From Linanthus parryae (lineage: Eukaryota; Streptophyta; Magnoliopsida; Ericales; Polemoniaceae): a DNA stretch of 64,000 bases. The position numbers and the translations under genes are program-made. Under the pieces are notes generated by a model that worked only from the letters and a program-made list of their open reading frames with translations, made no database searches and was not told the origin of the DNA. Shown here in pieces: positions 50,321 through 59,802 of the stretch. Positions within the stretch are counted from its first letter, which is position 1; each line of letters begins with the position of its first letter. The stretch spans positions 22,813,001 to 22,877,000 of the forward strand of contig JALGPY010000003.1 of the NCBI GenBank assembly GCA_023055425.1, read 5' to 3'.

Positions 50321-53300
50321 ATGGCGGACTTGCCACCGGAAATCATCACCACCAACATCCTCACTCGCCTTCCGGCAAAATCCCTCCTCCGTTTCAGGTG
50401 CGTCTCTAAATCCTGGTACTCTCTAATCGATAGCAGAGATTTCATGAAGCTCCACTTAGCACAATCAACCGAGACCAAAACCAACCGTAATCTCATGATC
50501 ACTCACGAGGACTTCAGTTTTCTTAGTTTAGATTCACTTGAGATGACCTCAAACCTTCAACTTCCCTTCGAGTTCGACAAATCCTTAGAAGCCGAGGTGT
50601 ACGGACCTTGCGATGGTCTAATCCTCCTACACTTTGGCTCTTTGAAACGTGGTCTGCGAATCCCCTCCCCGAAAAGAAGCACAATCGGTGTTTGGAACCC
50701 CTCCACACGGAGCTACCTTCAAATCCCATCGGAGAGTGTTGATGCTTCTGCTCTCTCACTGGAGACATTTTGCGGTGCGTATTCTGAAACTCTGGGTTTA
50801 GGGTATGATCCTCTGCATGATGATTATAAGGTGGTTAGGATGATTATATGTTATGCCAAAGACTTGGACACTTTCAGATCAGAAGTCAAGGTTTATAGCC
50901 TGAAATCGAATTCCTGGAAAAAGGTTCACAACTTGCCTTACTTCCTCGCCCACAGGCGATCCGCCGGTGTTTATGCTTCTGGTGCTGTACATTGGGATTT
51001 GGCTGGAAGTCATAGCAAGGATTTGGGTGCGAGTCAGATCATGGGTGATCTTCGGTCTTTCATTGCTTGTTTTGACCTTGCTACTGAGGAGCACCGGTCT
51101 TTGGTGATCCCTAATCAGCTTAGTAATGGCAGGAATGGTAATGTGTTAAATGTTGAAGTCCTGAATGGGGGTCTGTGTTTATTGCAACTCCACTTCAACC
51201 GTCGTGTGGACGTGTGGGTGATGAAAGATTACGGAGTGGTGGAGTCGTGGACTAAGCTGTTTTCAGTCGAACAACCACAACACATTCGGGAATTCAAATT
51301 TGTGTGTCCTGTGGCCTATTCGAAGAACTGCAGGGAAGTACTTTTGCTACAAGATTATGGGAAGCTGATGTGGTTTGATCTCAGAGCTAATGTGGTTAAG
51401 GAGATTCATGTTCCTGGTTTACCAGACTCTTTTAGCTCACTCGTTTGTGTGGAGAATCTTGTTCGGTTTGGTACTGGGAAGAAGCTACGAGAACAAGGAA
51501 AGAAGGAAAATTTGCAAAAAGGGATAAGAAAGAAAAGGTACACTGACAGCTCTCTGTATTATCTTAACTATTTTCACTGCATTAGAATTTCATACGTCAC
51601 TTGTTCTTTGCATCTGAGTCATTGCCTTGCTTTCCTGAGTTGATTGACACCTCTTTAATGATGTGGTGAAGACTGTAGTCGAAACAACCTTTCCCCTGAT
51701 TCTTAGCTGGATTCCTTGGAACTTCAATTATGGAGGAAAACGTAAACTAGCAAAATTACCATTGAAGTTTAGTTTACAAAACACTTGCATGCCAATGCTA
51801 TAAAAAACTATCATTTTACTATCAGTTCTCTACATTAACACTGTTTCTTACGAGATACAGAATCTCTCGATTAAATGATTCAACTTACAGGCGAGTTAGT
51901 GTACGAATCATCATTCTTAATATGTTATTCTGTATTTAGAGAATGTCTTATAGTCATTTCCTCCTATTCATGAACTGGAACGTCTTATAGTCAACTTACA
52001 TGCGCGTTAAGTGTTTACGCTTTATGTATTTAGGAATTCACAATTTCAGCGGGCTTTAACATTGTCAACATAAGTCGGTGAGTCCGGATACGTTTTTTTA
52101 TTTCTTTTCTGACATTGCAAAGATAATAAATCTTAAGATGTGATTCACAAAGTCTAATAGTAGGCTGCCATATACAGACCAATCCATTACCTTTGTAAGT
52201 TACACACTTACACTTACCGAAATCTAGAGAAGCGAACCAGAATCTCAGAATGTAAATATAAAATTTGGTGCGCTCAAAAATATATTTTCTTAAGTGTAAC
52301 TTGAGAAGGTAATGCTTTGACCTATACAACACAGCCCATTATTAGACGTGTAGAAGTATGAAACATACTCCCTTCCTCGGTCTTTCCTCTTGTTCCTGTT
52401 GGAAGCCTGCTCTGGAATTCTCACATCGGTGCACAGTGGGGGAAGCATAATTTTCGCTGAGTGGGGGCCAACTTGTCAATAGTAGTAGTGTTTTTTTATA
52501 ATTTGTATATGTGTACTTTTCAATGTATATTTATAATTTTAAAGAAAATAATACACTACTAGTTAATACTTAATTGAGCAACGAGATTATCATAACAACA
52601 TTTTCTTAAAAACATGTATTCCTCAAATAGGTGTGTGGGATAGTAAACATTACTTGAATTTGTAGTGGAATAATGTTTAATTCTAGAAACTAAAAGGAAC
52701 AATTGAAATTATCTGATTTTGAGGGGCCAAAATGTAGTACTTATCTTAAAATATTTGAATCATATAGGGGTAAGGATGAAAATGCAACACTTTGGCCGTG
52801 GCCCCCAGCCGCCCCCCCTGTGTCCACCAATGTCGATGCATGTTAAACTTTTCGGTCAAGCTGCTTGTTTCTTTTCTTTCCTAATCTTTACAGGCATGGT
52901 ATATTTAAGCTTACTAGTAAGAATCGCGTGCGTTACACGTGATCTTTAGCACTAACCTCATAAAGAAGAAACACTGCAATAGTTACTATATTGAACTGTA
53001 CATGAATGGCAGTGTACTGCATTTCACCTTAGAAGATTATATTCACACTTGTTATTTTCTGTTTTTAATTTTTGTTTTCGCTGCCGAAAAATGCAATCTT
53101 ATACATGCATTTGGAGTATCAAAGTCAATGATCATGTGATCAATATGCTTGTCGTTTGTGGTTTCGTTCTATATTGGACTGTACTTGAAGACTACATCGT
53201 GCATGCCATTTGTACAAGTACGGGTGGGTTTCGGAAAAAATTGGTGTATAAGTTTCTCGTGATTGCTGAAACACCCACTCATAACTTCCCTTCACTTTGG

Positions 53301-55391
53301 ATCCACTAAAATAAGCAACTACCTACTCGCAAGTCCCTCACTTCTCTAGACGGATATGCAAACCACCAGATGGCCTATTTTTGGATTTGAGGTTCAACAG
53401 CTTCAGTTCCTGTTCCTGTCAGGTTTATAACTGATAACTATTGTCCTATTTTCATATTAGTGGATTATTCTACCTACTATATGTGGTTACTTTTGTCAAT
53501 TGAGACCTCTCTTGCTAAGCTCTTTTAATGCATAAAAATTATGGAATATCATAAATTGTAGTATAGTATCACTCACTTTTGCTTTATCATACAGATTGAC
53601 TCAGAGATTGTTAATCCTTTGGCTTCTTTAGTGGTTAGTTTTTGGTCTTTTTGTTTGGCTTCACTTCTTCCAAGATGAAAACCATTCTCGCCCCTTGCGA
53701 CTTTACATATATAACTAACGTCTTCTAGGTGTCGCCTATGCGGGATACCATGTTTTTCTCTAGAAAATGCATGTAGTAGCTTAACAATGTATACAAGGAA
53801 ATGGATTCCCTTAAAACAACAAATATTTTGTTATAAGAACCGTATTGGAGTAAATCCAACAACCAGAGCTGGCATTTGATCTTTAAATTTGTTTTGCCAA
53901 TCTTAATAAATGTTGGTATATTTTTGGATTTTCATCTTTAAAAAGAGATATATGTGAACATGGAACTCATATTCATTACCAAACCTACCTATTATTCACT
54001 ACTCTCCGTTGACACGATGAAGTTTGGATGTTATTTTTGGTAAAGCTTTGTTCAAAATTATACATCGTTTCCATCCTTATCACAGAAGCATAGTTATCGT
54101 CTCTGGTCATCTTAAAAGTGCAATGGCAAGTGAAGTGATTTAAGACTTCGAGTAGATAAGCAAAGTGGGACAGTGGAACTGTCTTTGGGGTGATGTAGTT
54201 GTCACTGGCTTCTGGCACTATAAGTAGATAAACAAGAGAATGGGCTCGGAGTGCCTTAAGAATTAACTTCCTGCAAGTTTTTAGGCGTATCTGTGTAATC
54301 CAAAGAAGATTTGATTTTCACTTCCATAACCTTGTATGGAAGTGAATATCAACTTGACAGGCAAGATGGAACTGGTAATTATTTGCCTTTGTGAAAAATG
54401 GAAGACGCTTCTTGCCTAGATAATCATTTCGTGTCAATATACTTTGTGGTTGCATGTTTCCTCTGATTGTGTTATCTTTGTAGTCGTGGACTCATGATAC
54501 TGCTATGCTTATTCAGAAGTCCCTTGCTGTCAATATTATACAGTAATAAAATGTATTGCATGTATGTGACGAGGTATGCATACTATTTTACTGTATAAGA
54601 ATGGTTGTGTCTTCATATTATCCTATCATAGCTCAAAGGGAACACTTCATTTCAGTTCTATCTTAAAGGCTTCAGTTGGCATTGCCAGTTTATGTTATTC
54701 CTTTGTGCATTTTCCCTTCATAGAAATGCAATCTTCTACATGCATCTGGAGTATCAAAGTCAATAATATTGTGGTTAATTTGCTTGTCTATGGTGTTTTC
54801 TTTCTATATTTGGAGGTAAACGAAAGCTATATCATCCATGCCATTAGTACAAATTAGAAGTATATTTGGTGTAACATTGCTGTATACATTATTTCAACTC
54901 CTAAAGTATCCCCTCACAACCTCACACTATTTTTTGATCGACTGAAATATAGACTACTACCAACTTGGACAAAACGGGATTGGTAAACTGAGTGGAATTG
55001 TGTTTGGGGTGTACTGGGATGGGGTTTTAGTAAATGGTTTTCGTAAGAGAAGGGTTGGGGTAGCATTCCGAATTTAGCTTTTACTTCCATGTAAATATTG
55101 AGGCATAATTGCGCAATCTACGGAAACGGAACCTCAATCTCGCACTGGCACCATGATAACTTTGTATAGAAGTGATTTCATTAAGTAGCTTGGTAGAGTC
55201 AACCTGACCAGCAAGATACTAATTTAGTAACGTCTGGTCTGTGGAACTAAAAAATATTATATTTTCTGGAGAAAGGAAGTTGTATTCTCTGACACGAGTC
55301 AGTTCTGTTAATGAATCTTCCTAATATCTGCATTGTGATTTGTTCCTGTAGAGATGGCTTTCTGTCAAAGGGGTTCAAGCTTAAGCTCTAA
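50321..55391 (+). CDS. F-box 4: intact F-box/FBA protein, two coding exons (418 aa)
   Basis: Model: 50321-51537 joined to 55352-55391. The ATG at 50321 starts the F-box directly (MADLPPEIITTNILTRLPAK, 'SLLRFRCVSKSWYSLIDSRD', residues 1-42), as in F-box 2; an in-frame ATG at 50207 would add a 38-residue basic leader and is less likely. FBA region: CDGLILL (97-103), VWNPSTRSY, GLGYDPLHDDYKVVRM (159-174), VYSLKSNSWKKVHNLPYFLA, GAVHWDLAGS (221-230), FDLATEEHRSL, VDVWVMKDYGVVESWTKLF. The donor AAAAG|GTACAC and acceptor CTGTAG|A fit in phase and give RDGFLSKGFKLKL, TAA. A 3' UTR intron (55442 to about 55583) follows. The F-box should bind Skp1/ASK and the FBA region the target, as in CPR1-type SCF ligases; the target here is unknown. 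Confidence 0.88.
52434..52832. mobile_element. hAT-like MITE in the F-box 4 intron (399 bp)
   Basis: The paralogous F-box 3 intron lacks this segment (CACATCGGTGCATGTT near 45557). The ends CAGTGGGGGAAGCA and, reverse complemented, CATTGGTGGACACA match at 10 of 14 positions. The flanks TCGGTGCA (52426-52433) and TCGATGCA (52833-52840) form an 8-bp target duplication with one change, as expected for hAT elements. Confidence 0.75.
54480..54713. repeat. Inverted duplication, left arm (234 bp, in the F-box 4 intron)
   Basis: The reverse complement of this segment lies at 56361-56856, interrupted by a Stowaway-like MITE. Without that MITE and its TA the arms have the same length. About 1.65 kb with the last exon of F-box 4 lie between them. 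Confidence 0.88.
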
Positions 55392-55591
55392 GGCTTTTAA
55401 TCAAGTTGGAGAGATTCTGAAGTGGGGCGTTACTGTTGTTGGTAAGTTGATTATACTTCATAGAGGTTGCAATCTGTTAACTAATAGAAGTACTTATTAG
55501 GTCTGAGATCATCATCATCGCTTTTTATTAACGAAGTTCTTTATTCATGGTTATATACCCATCTGGTGTGTTCATGTTTCAGGATCTTGCG

Positions 55592-56360
55592 TGGCGGAGC
55601 GACCGAGTGCTCTGAGTATGAAGGACTGAAGATGAAGAACCCGCTCTTTCTCTCTTTTGTGCAGTAGTTCATATGCTAATTATAGTTATCTAGTAAGGGA
55701 GTAGATGGAGTACTATGATTATGTTACCAAATTATGTTTTGTACTAGCTAAACATCATTTGACTTCGCTACCTATCTGGCATGTTTTTGTTCGGAACTGG
55801 TAAACAACTGTACTAAAAAATGCTAACTTATTTCTGCTGTTTTAAGACTCGTAATGGTGTTCCCTTGTCGCTTTCTATTATTTATTTGTGAACTATTGTG
55901 GGGGTTCATCATCATGCACTCGTTCCTTCACCTGCCAAAGTCCTGGTGTTCAGGATTCAATGACTAGCAGAGGGAACTAGGCTACTGGCAGGTAGTACTA
56001 GTATGATTTGGCACCATGTTCCATCTTGGCTACCTTCAGTTGAGATTGGAGTTGAGTGATTTGCCAAAAACAAGCTACTTCACATGCTTGCCATAAATAC
56101 ACACAAAAATGAATGACATTCTTTCTTTCTGGTTCCTCCACTACTCAATTGTAGCAGTCTAATGGCTTACCTAGCATCCTTCTCTGCTTCCCTTCAGCTC
56201 TATTTTTGGAGATAATAGCTGAATCTGTGCCCAAAAGTAGGGAGCCTGCAGTTCGAGTTGGTTTAGCCGGAAAGCGGTCCTAAGCCAATGTAATATTCCC
56301 GGAATGTTATCGCTGTCTCGAGCAAAGATGTCGATATTATGACTCGAGCAAAGATGTCTT
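55592..56360. other. 3' end region of F-box 4
   Basis: Third exon and downstream sequence, similar to 48260-48940 behind F-box 3. A 16-bp CTCGAGCAAAGATGTC repeat occurs near 56316 and 56343. No gene seen. Confidence 0.5.
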
Positions 56361-56856
56361 GAAATGCACATAGGAATAACATAAACTGGCAATGCCAACT
56401 GAAACCTTTAAGATAGAACTGAAATGAAGTGGCCCCTTAGAGCTATGATAGGATAATATGAAGACACAACCATTCTTATACAGTACTACCTCCGTTTCTT
56501 CTCTATCACACCGGTTTGACTTTTACCACTATTCACTGTGTCACTTTGACCCGGTGATTTGGATAGCAAAACGATGTAATTTTTTGATAATATTTAAATG
56601 GTGTTGTAGTATAAAAGTAGATCTATAACACGGTGAAAAAATTATTACAAAATCGCATCGTTTTGCTATCCAAATTACTCGGTCAAAGTGACCCAGATAC
56701 GAGTCAAAAAGTCAAACCGGTGTTATAGAGAAGAAACGGAGGTAGTATAACATTATGCATACCTCATCACATACATGCAATACATTTTATTACTGTATAA
56801 TATTGACAGCAAGGGACTTCTGAATAAGCATAGCAGTATCATGAGTCCACGACTAC
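56361..56856. repeat. Inverted duplication, right arm (with MITE insertion)
   Basis: Reads as the reverse complement of 54480-54713 with a few substitutions, from AATGCACATAGGAATAAC to AGTCCACGACTAC. It is split by the 260-bp MITE at 56486-56745. Confidence 0.88.
56486..56745. mobile_element. Stowaway-like MITE, copy 2 (260 bp)
   Basis: Same termini (CTACCTCCGTTTCTTCTCTA), same length and mostly the same sequence as 11249-11508, flanked by TA (56484-56485 and 56746-56747). The left arm of the inverted duplication shows the empty site. Confidence 0.92.
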
Positions 56857-57331
56857 ACAGAAATACAAGGGGGGTGTAAATATCTTAATAGAAACAAGAA
56901 GGGGTGTGTGTGTCTTTCCGTCAAACTCTGAGTACAAGTGTATTCTAAAAAGTGTAAAAGACAAAAACAACCCTTCATTTATGGTGAAAATACATTTTGT
57001 CCCCTGATTTATGGGGAAAATACCTTTTGCACCCCTGTCAGTGTATAACACTAACACCAAACTAACGGAAGGGTGAAAAGATAAAAATACCCCTGAAAAT
57101 TTAATAAATTACCCCACTATAAATGTGTTTCCTCATCATTTTCCCAACCCTACATCAGTACAACCCTATCTCTTCTTATATCTCTTCCTCCTCTCCTCTC
57201 AGATCGATCTCTCATTCTGCTCTTCTCGACCAAAAATCTCTCAATCTCTTCCTCCACCACCACTGACCACTCTCTGCCCCTCTCACCTACACCCCTCTCT
57301 CCCCTCATCTACCCAGAAATCAGTCGATCCA

Positions 57332-57448
57332 GGAGGCGATTTCACCAGATGCAACGACACCGGCGGCTCGATCTTCGGTGAGAAGTTTGCCGACGAGAAC
57401 TTCGCAAAGAAGCACAAAGGTCCCTGAATCCTCTCGATGGCGAACTCA
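57332..57448 (+). pseudogene. Captured cyclophilin (peptidyl-prolyl isomerase) exon fragment
   Basis: Thirty-nine codons read [20 protein letters not shown], then [11 protein letters not shown], stop, ILSMANS. This is the conserved cyclophilin segment GGDFT..GTGG.SIYG.KFADENF..KH.GPG.LSMAN. The stop TGA (57425-57427) stands where the family has a Gly codon, a single-base change. Similarity ends after MANS, so the rest of the isomerase is absent. It lies within the TIR element and cannot be a working enzyme. Confidence 0.88.
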
Positions 57449-57481
57449 CCCCTTCAGCCGTCGAAGAGCTTGTGCGGATCT

Positions 57482-57703
57482 GGTCGGAGAGCTGCCGCAG
57501 GTCGACATTGGTCTGCTCTCTTCTATGTTCTGGAGATGGAGGACGAAGGAGATGGGCAGAGAGTGAGGGGGAGAGAGGACGAGTTGGTGGTGGTCGGAGA
57601 GATGCCGCATATCGAAATTGGTTTGCTCTCTTCTCTGTTCTGGAGATGGAGGACGAAGGAGATGGGCAGAGAGTGGGGGGGGGGAGAGGACGAGGTGGTG
57701 GTG
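57482..57703 (+). repeat. Two tandem copies of a 110-bp unit inside the TIR element
   Basis: TGGTCGGAGAG at 57481 and 57591 begins two similar units, each with TCTGGAGATGGAGGACGAAG and ending in GTGGTGG. It directly follows the cyclophilin fragment and is GA-rich. Confidence 0.85.
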
Positions 57704-58029
57704 GTCGGTGAAGTAAAAATAGGGCAGTGGGTTCCCTTGGCTTCGGCAGAGAGAGGCAGGGGTTTGTATTTGACCGGAATTAATTCGGGAATGGGGTGGT
57801 TTTCTGGGTTCGGGTGGTTGTTGGAGCAGTGACTGGTGATCATGTGGGTCTGGTTTATCTGCTACAGGGGTTCGGTTATGGTCTGGTGAGTTGAGGCAGA
57901 GGTGCAGGAGTTTTTGGGTTGTGTTCTTAATTTGGGGAAGAACACAGTGGTTGTTGTTGTTGGTGGTGTAGCAATGGGTATGTTGTGGTTCTTGTTATTG
58001 TTGTTGTTGCTTGGTGTTGGTGTTGGTGG

Positions 58030-58564
58030 TAGGGATGGCAACGGGTCGGACCTGGATCGGATCAGGCCCTTCCCGATCCAGATCCAACCAGGAGAAATGA
58101 GATCCAGATCCGATCCAGATATGTTCGAATCATCACCGGATTCGGATCAGATTGGATCGGGTCTCAATCAGGTGATCCAAATCCGATCCGTAGATCCATA
58201 TAGTACGTGGTTGGATCAGATTTTGGTCGGAGTATTTTTAAATAATATTGAAAAAATAACATAAAAAATAGACACTAGCTAAGGCGTGTTTGTATGTTAT
58301 AAAGCCTAGAAAACAAAAGAAATAACTTTGTAGGTTGGATTTACTATAGTATTCTTCTTGTAAATGTAAGTGGGGAGGTAATAGCGATATATTTGTAAGC
58401 ACGCATATACGTCGGATCGGATCGGGTCGGAACCCGGTGGATCTGCCCTCAGATCCAAATCCAGATCCAAATCCGTTCGGGTCTGGCTTTCCGGATCCAA
58501 ATCCGATCCATTCGGCTCGGATCACTCGGATCTCAGATCGGATCGGACCATATTGCCATCCCTA
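58030..58564. mobile_element. Nested hAT MITE with GGATC-rich ends (535 bp)
   Basis: Ends are TAGGGATGGCAA and its inverted copy TTGCCATCCCTA (first 11 bases exactly inverted). A perfect 8-bp target duplication GTTGGTGG lies at 58022-58029 and 58565-58572, as for hAT elements. Both subterminal regions are packed with GGATC, GATCC and CGGATC motifs, probably transposase binding sites. No transposase is coded. Confidence 0.93.
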
Positions 58565-58902
58565 GTTGGTGGGGATTCGGTGGTGGTGGTGTTGGTGGGG
58601 ATTCGGTGGTGGTGTTTATGGAGATTTGATGGGAGTAGAGGTGGTGCTCAAGAACACCAAAAATATCAAGAACATGATGAACACTATAATAAACAAAAAA
58701 AAGGGTGGTATTTGTCCACATTCAATAAGGGTAAAATGATAAAAAAAAGTCAGTTTGCACCCCTCCACTAACGGATTGTAACATAAGGGTGGTATCTGTC
58801 CACCCTCTATCCGTTAATATGGGTGCAAAAGGTATTTTCCCCATAAATCAGGGGGTAAAATGTATTTTCTCCATAAATGAAGGGTGAAAATGTCTTTTAC
58901 CC

Positions 58903-59231
58903 TTTCTTAAAAAAAAAGGCAGCCTGTTGGTATTGGGCCTCATTCAAGGAAGTGAAATAGATTTGCCAAAAAAAATGAAGGAGTGAAATAGAATGTCAAT
59001 CGATCTACGCAAAGCCCATTTGTCGAGAAAGTATTCATTGGGGTTTGCCCCACCACTGCACTGCGTGGTGGGGCAAACCCCAATGAATACTTTCTCCCAT
59101 TTGTCACCCCAAAACAAACCGCGAAGAAGAAATTGAAACATTTCCTTCCTCCAAACACTCTCTCCAGCAGAAGAACCCTAGCGAGGAGACAGAGAGGAAC
59201 GAAAACCCTCTGTGAGGAGACAGAGCAAGCA
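58903..59231. other. Upstream region of F-box 5
   Basis: Contains the 72-bp foldback at 59025-59096 and a leader with CCCTAGCGAGGAG-type sequence before the F-box 5 ATG. Nothing else is seen. Confidence 0.5.
59025..59096. mobile_element. 72-bp foldback MITE, probably Mutator-derived
   Basis: Two perfectly inverted arms of 32 bp (59025-59056 and 59065-59096, starting GAGAAAGTATTCATTGGGGT) enclose an 8-bp loop TGCACTGC. The flanks CCATTTGTC (59016-59024 and 59097-59105) form a perfect 9-bp direct repeat. A 9-bp target duplication and a GAGAAA terminus fit Mutator-like elements. Confidence 0.82.
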
Positions 59232-59515
59232 ATGGTGCAGCAACATCCGCCGGAAATCGTCACCAACGACATCCTCACGCGGCTTCAGGTGCGTATCCAA
59301 GTCATGGTGCTCATGGTGCTCTCTCATTACTAGTCATCAAATCACACCTCGCCAAATCCTTCCAAACCAAGTCCCACCGTAAGCTCATTCTCCACAAATC
59401 CAAACTCTGGTCCACCGAATTGGACTCGCCTGATCTCTCCCTAGAAATGGACCATCCTCTGAAACATTGCAACTTCCTACCCTCAGTCTTGGGTTCCTGT
59501 AATGGCTTACCCTAG
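59232..59515 (+). pseudogene. F-box 5: truncated F-box gene remnant
   Basis: The ATG at 59232 opens MVQQHPPEIVTNDILTRL, the start of an F-box. Compared with F-box 4, 23 nt are missing right after CGGCTTC (59280-59286), deleting the PxKSLLRF core and shifting the frame to a stop at 59333. The RCVSKSW part and the following region (IKSHLAKSFQTKSHRKLILH, then 'SLEMDHPLKHCNFLPS' and LGSCNGL) persist in other frames to about 59515, where homology ends before the FBA region. It is a dead 5' piece. Confidence 0.85.
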
Positions 59516-59592
59516 TTTACGAAAGAATTGGCGTCCTACCCGTCTGGTGAATTGGTCTTTGAAAAATACCCGTCTCTCACTTATGTTTGGCG

Positions 59593-59618
59593 TGTGTAAC
59601 CCACGCGTGGGTTACACA
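59593..59618. repeat. 26-bp perfect palindrome
   Basis: Centre CACG|CGTG at 59605/59606; the half-site is TGTGTAACCCACG. It could form a cruciform or be a paired binding site; no function is known. Confidence 0.93.
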
Positions 59619-59677
59619 ATTTAATCAACTAAATTAACACTTAATTAGGCAAATTTTTAAACAAACCTATACACATC

Positions 59678-59752
59678 ATCGTCCCAGTTGTTTCTCGTCC
59701 CAGTTTTTTCTCGTCCCAGTTTTTTCTCGTCTCAGTTTTTTCTCGTCTCAGT
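59678..59752. repeat. 16-bp tandem array TCTCGTCYCAGTTTTT
   Basis: About 4.7 units, shifting from CGTCCCAG in the first three to CGTCTCAG in the last two. Its complement ACTGAGACGAG recurs at 59763 and 59808. Confidence 0.9.
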
Positions 59753-59802
59753 GTGGCAATATACTGAGACGAGAGTTCTGCTCGTCTTAGTATATTGCCA
59801 CA
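59752..59802. repeat. Hairpin with 22-bp arms beside the duplication junction
   Basis: Arms 59752-59773 and 59781-59802 pair at 21 of 22 positions around a 7-nt loop (AGTTCTG). The motif ACTGAGACGAGAG of the left arm is repeated at 59808-59820, right at the junction. Confidence 0.88.

Larger units (their letters stand above)
51538..55351 (+). other. 3.8-kb intron of F-box 4
   Basis: Homologous to the F-box 3 intron, with two differences: no TRIM, and a 399-bp hAT-like MITE at 52434-52832. The segment 54480-54713 also occurs inverted behind the gene. If the intron is retained, the exon 1 frame would continue 35 codons to TGA at 51643, giving a 440-residue variant. Confidence 0.75.
56952..58902. 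mobile_element. TIR element of about 1.95 kb carrying a cyclophilin fragment (Pack-MULE-like)
   Basis: Imperfect terminal inverted repeats of about 82 bp (56952-57034 and 58821-58902) share the blocks CCCTTCATTTATGG, GAAAATACATTTT, CCCTGATTTATGGGGAAAAT and ACCTTTTGCACCC. Flanks TTCTAAAAA and TTCTTAAAAA could be a 9-bp target duplication, which would fit Mutator, but the match is imperfect. Inside are a cyclophilin exon fragment, a 110-bp tandem repeat and a nested hAT MITE. No transposase is present, so it is non-autonomous. Capture of host gene pieces is the mark of Pack-type elements. Confidence 0.7.
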
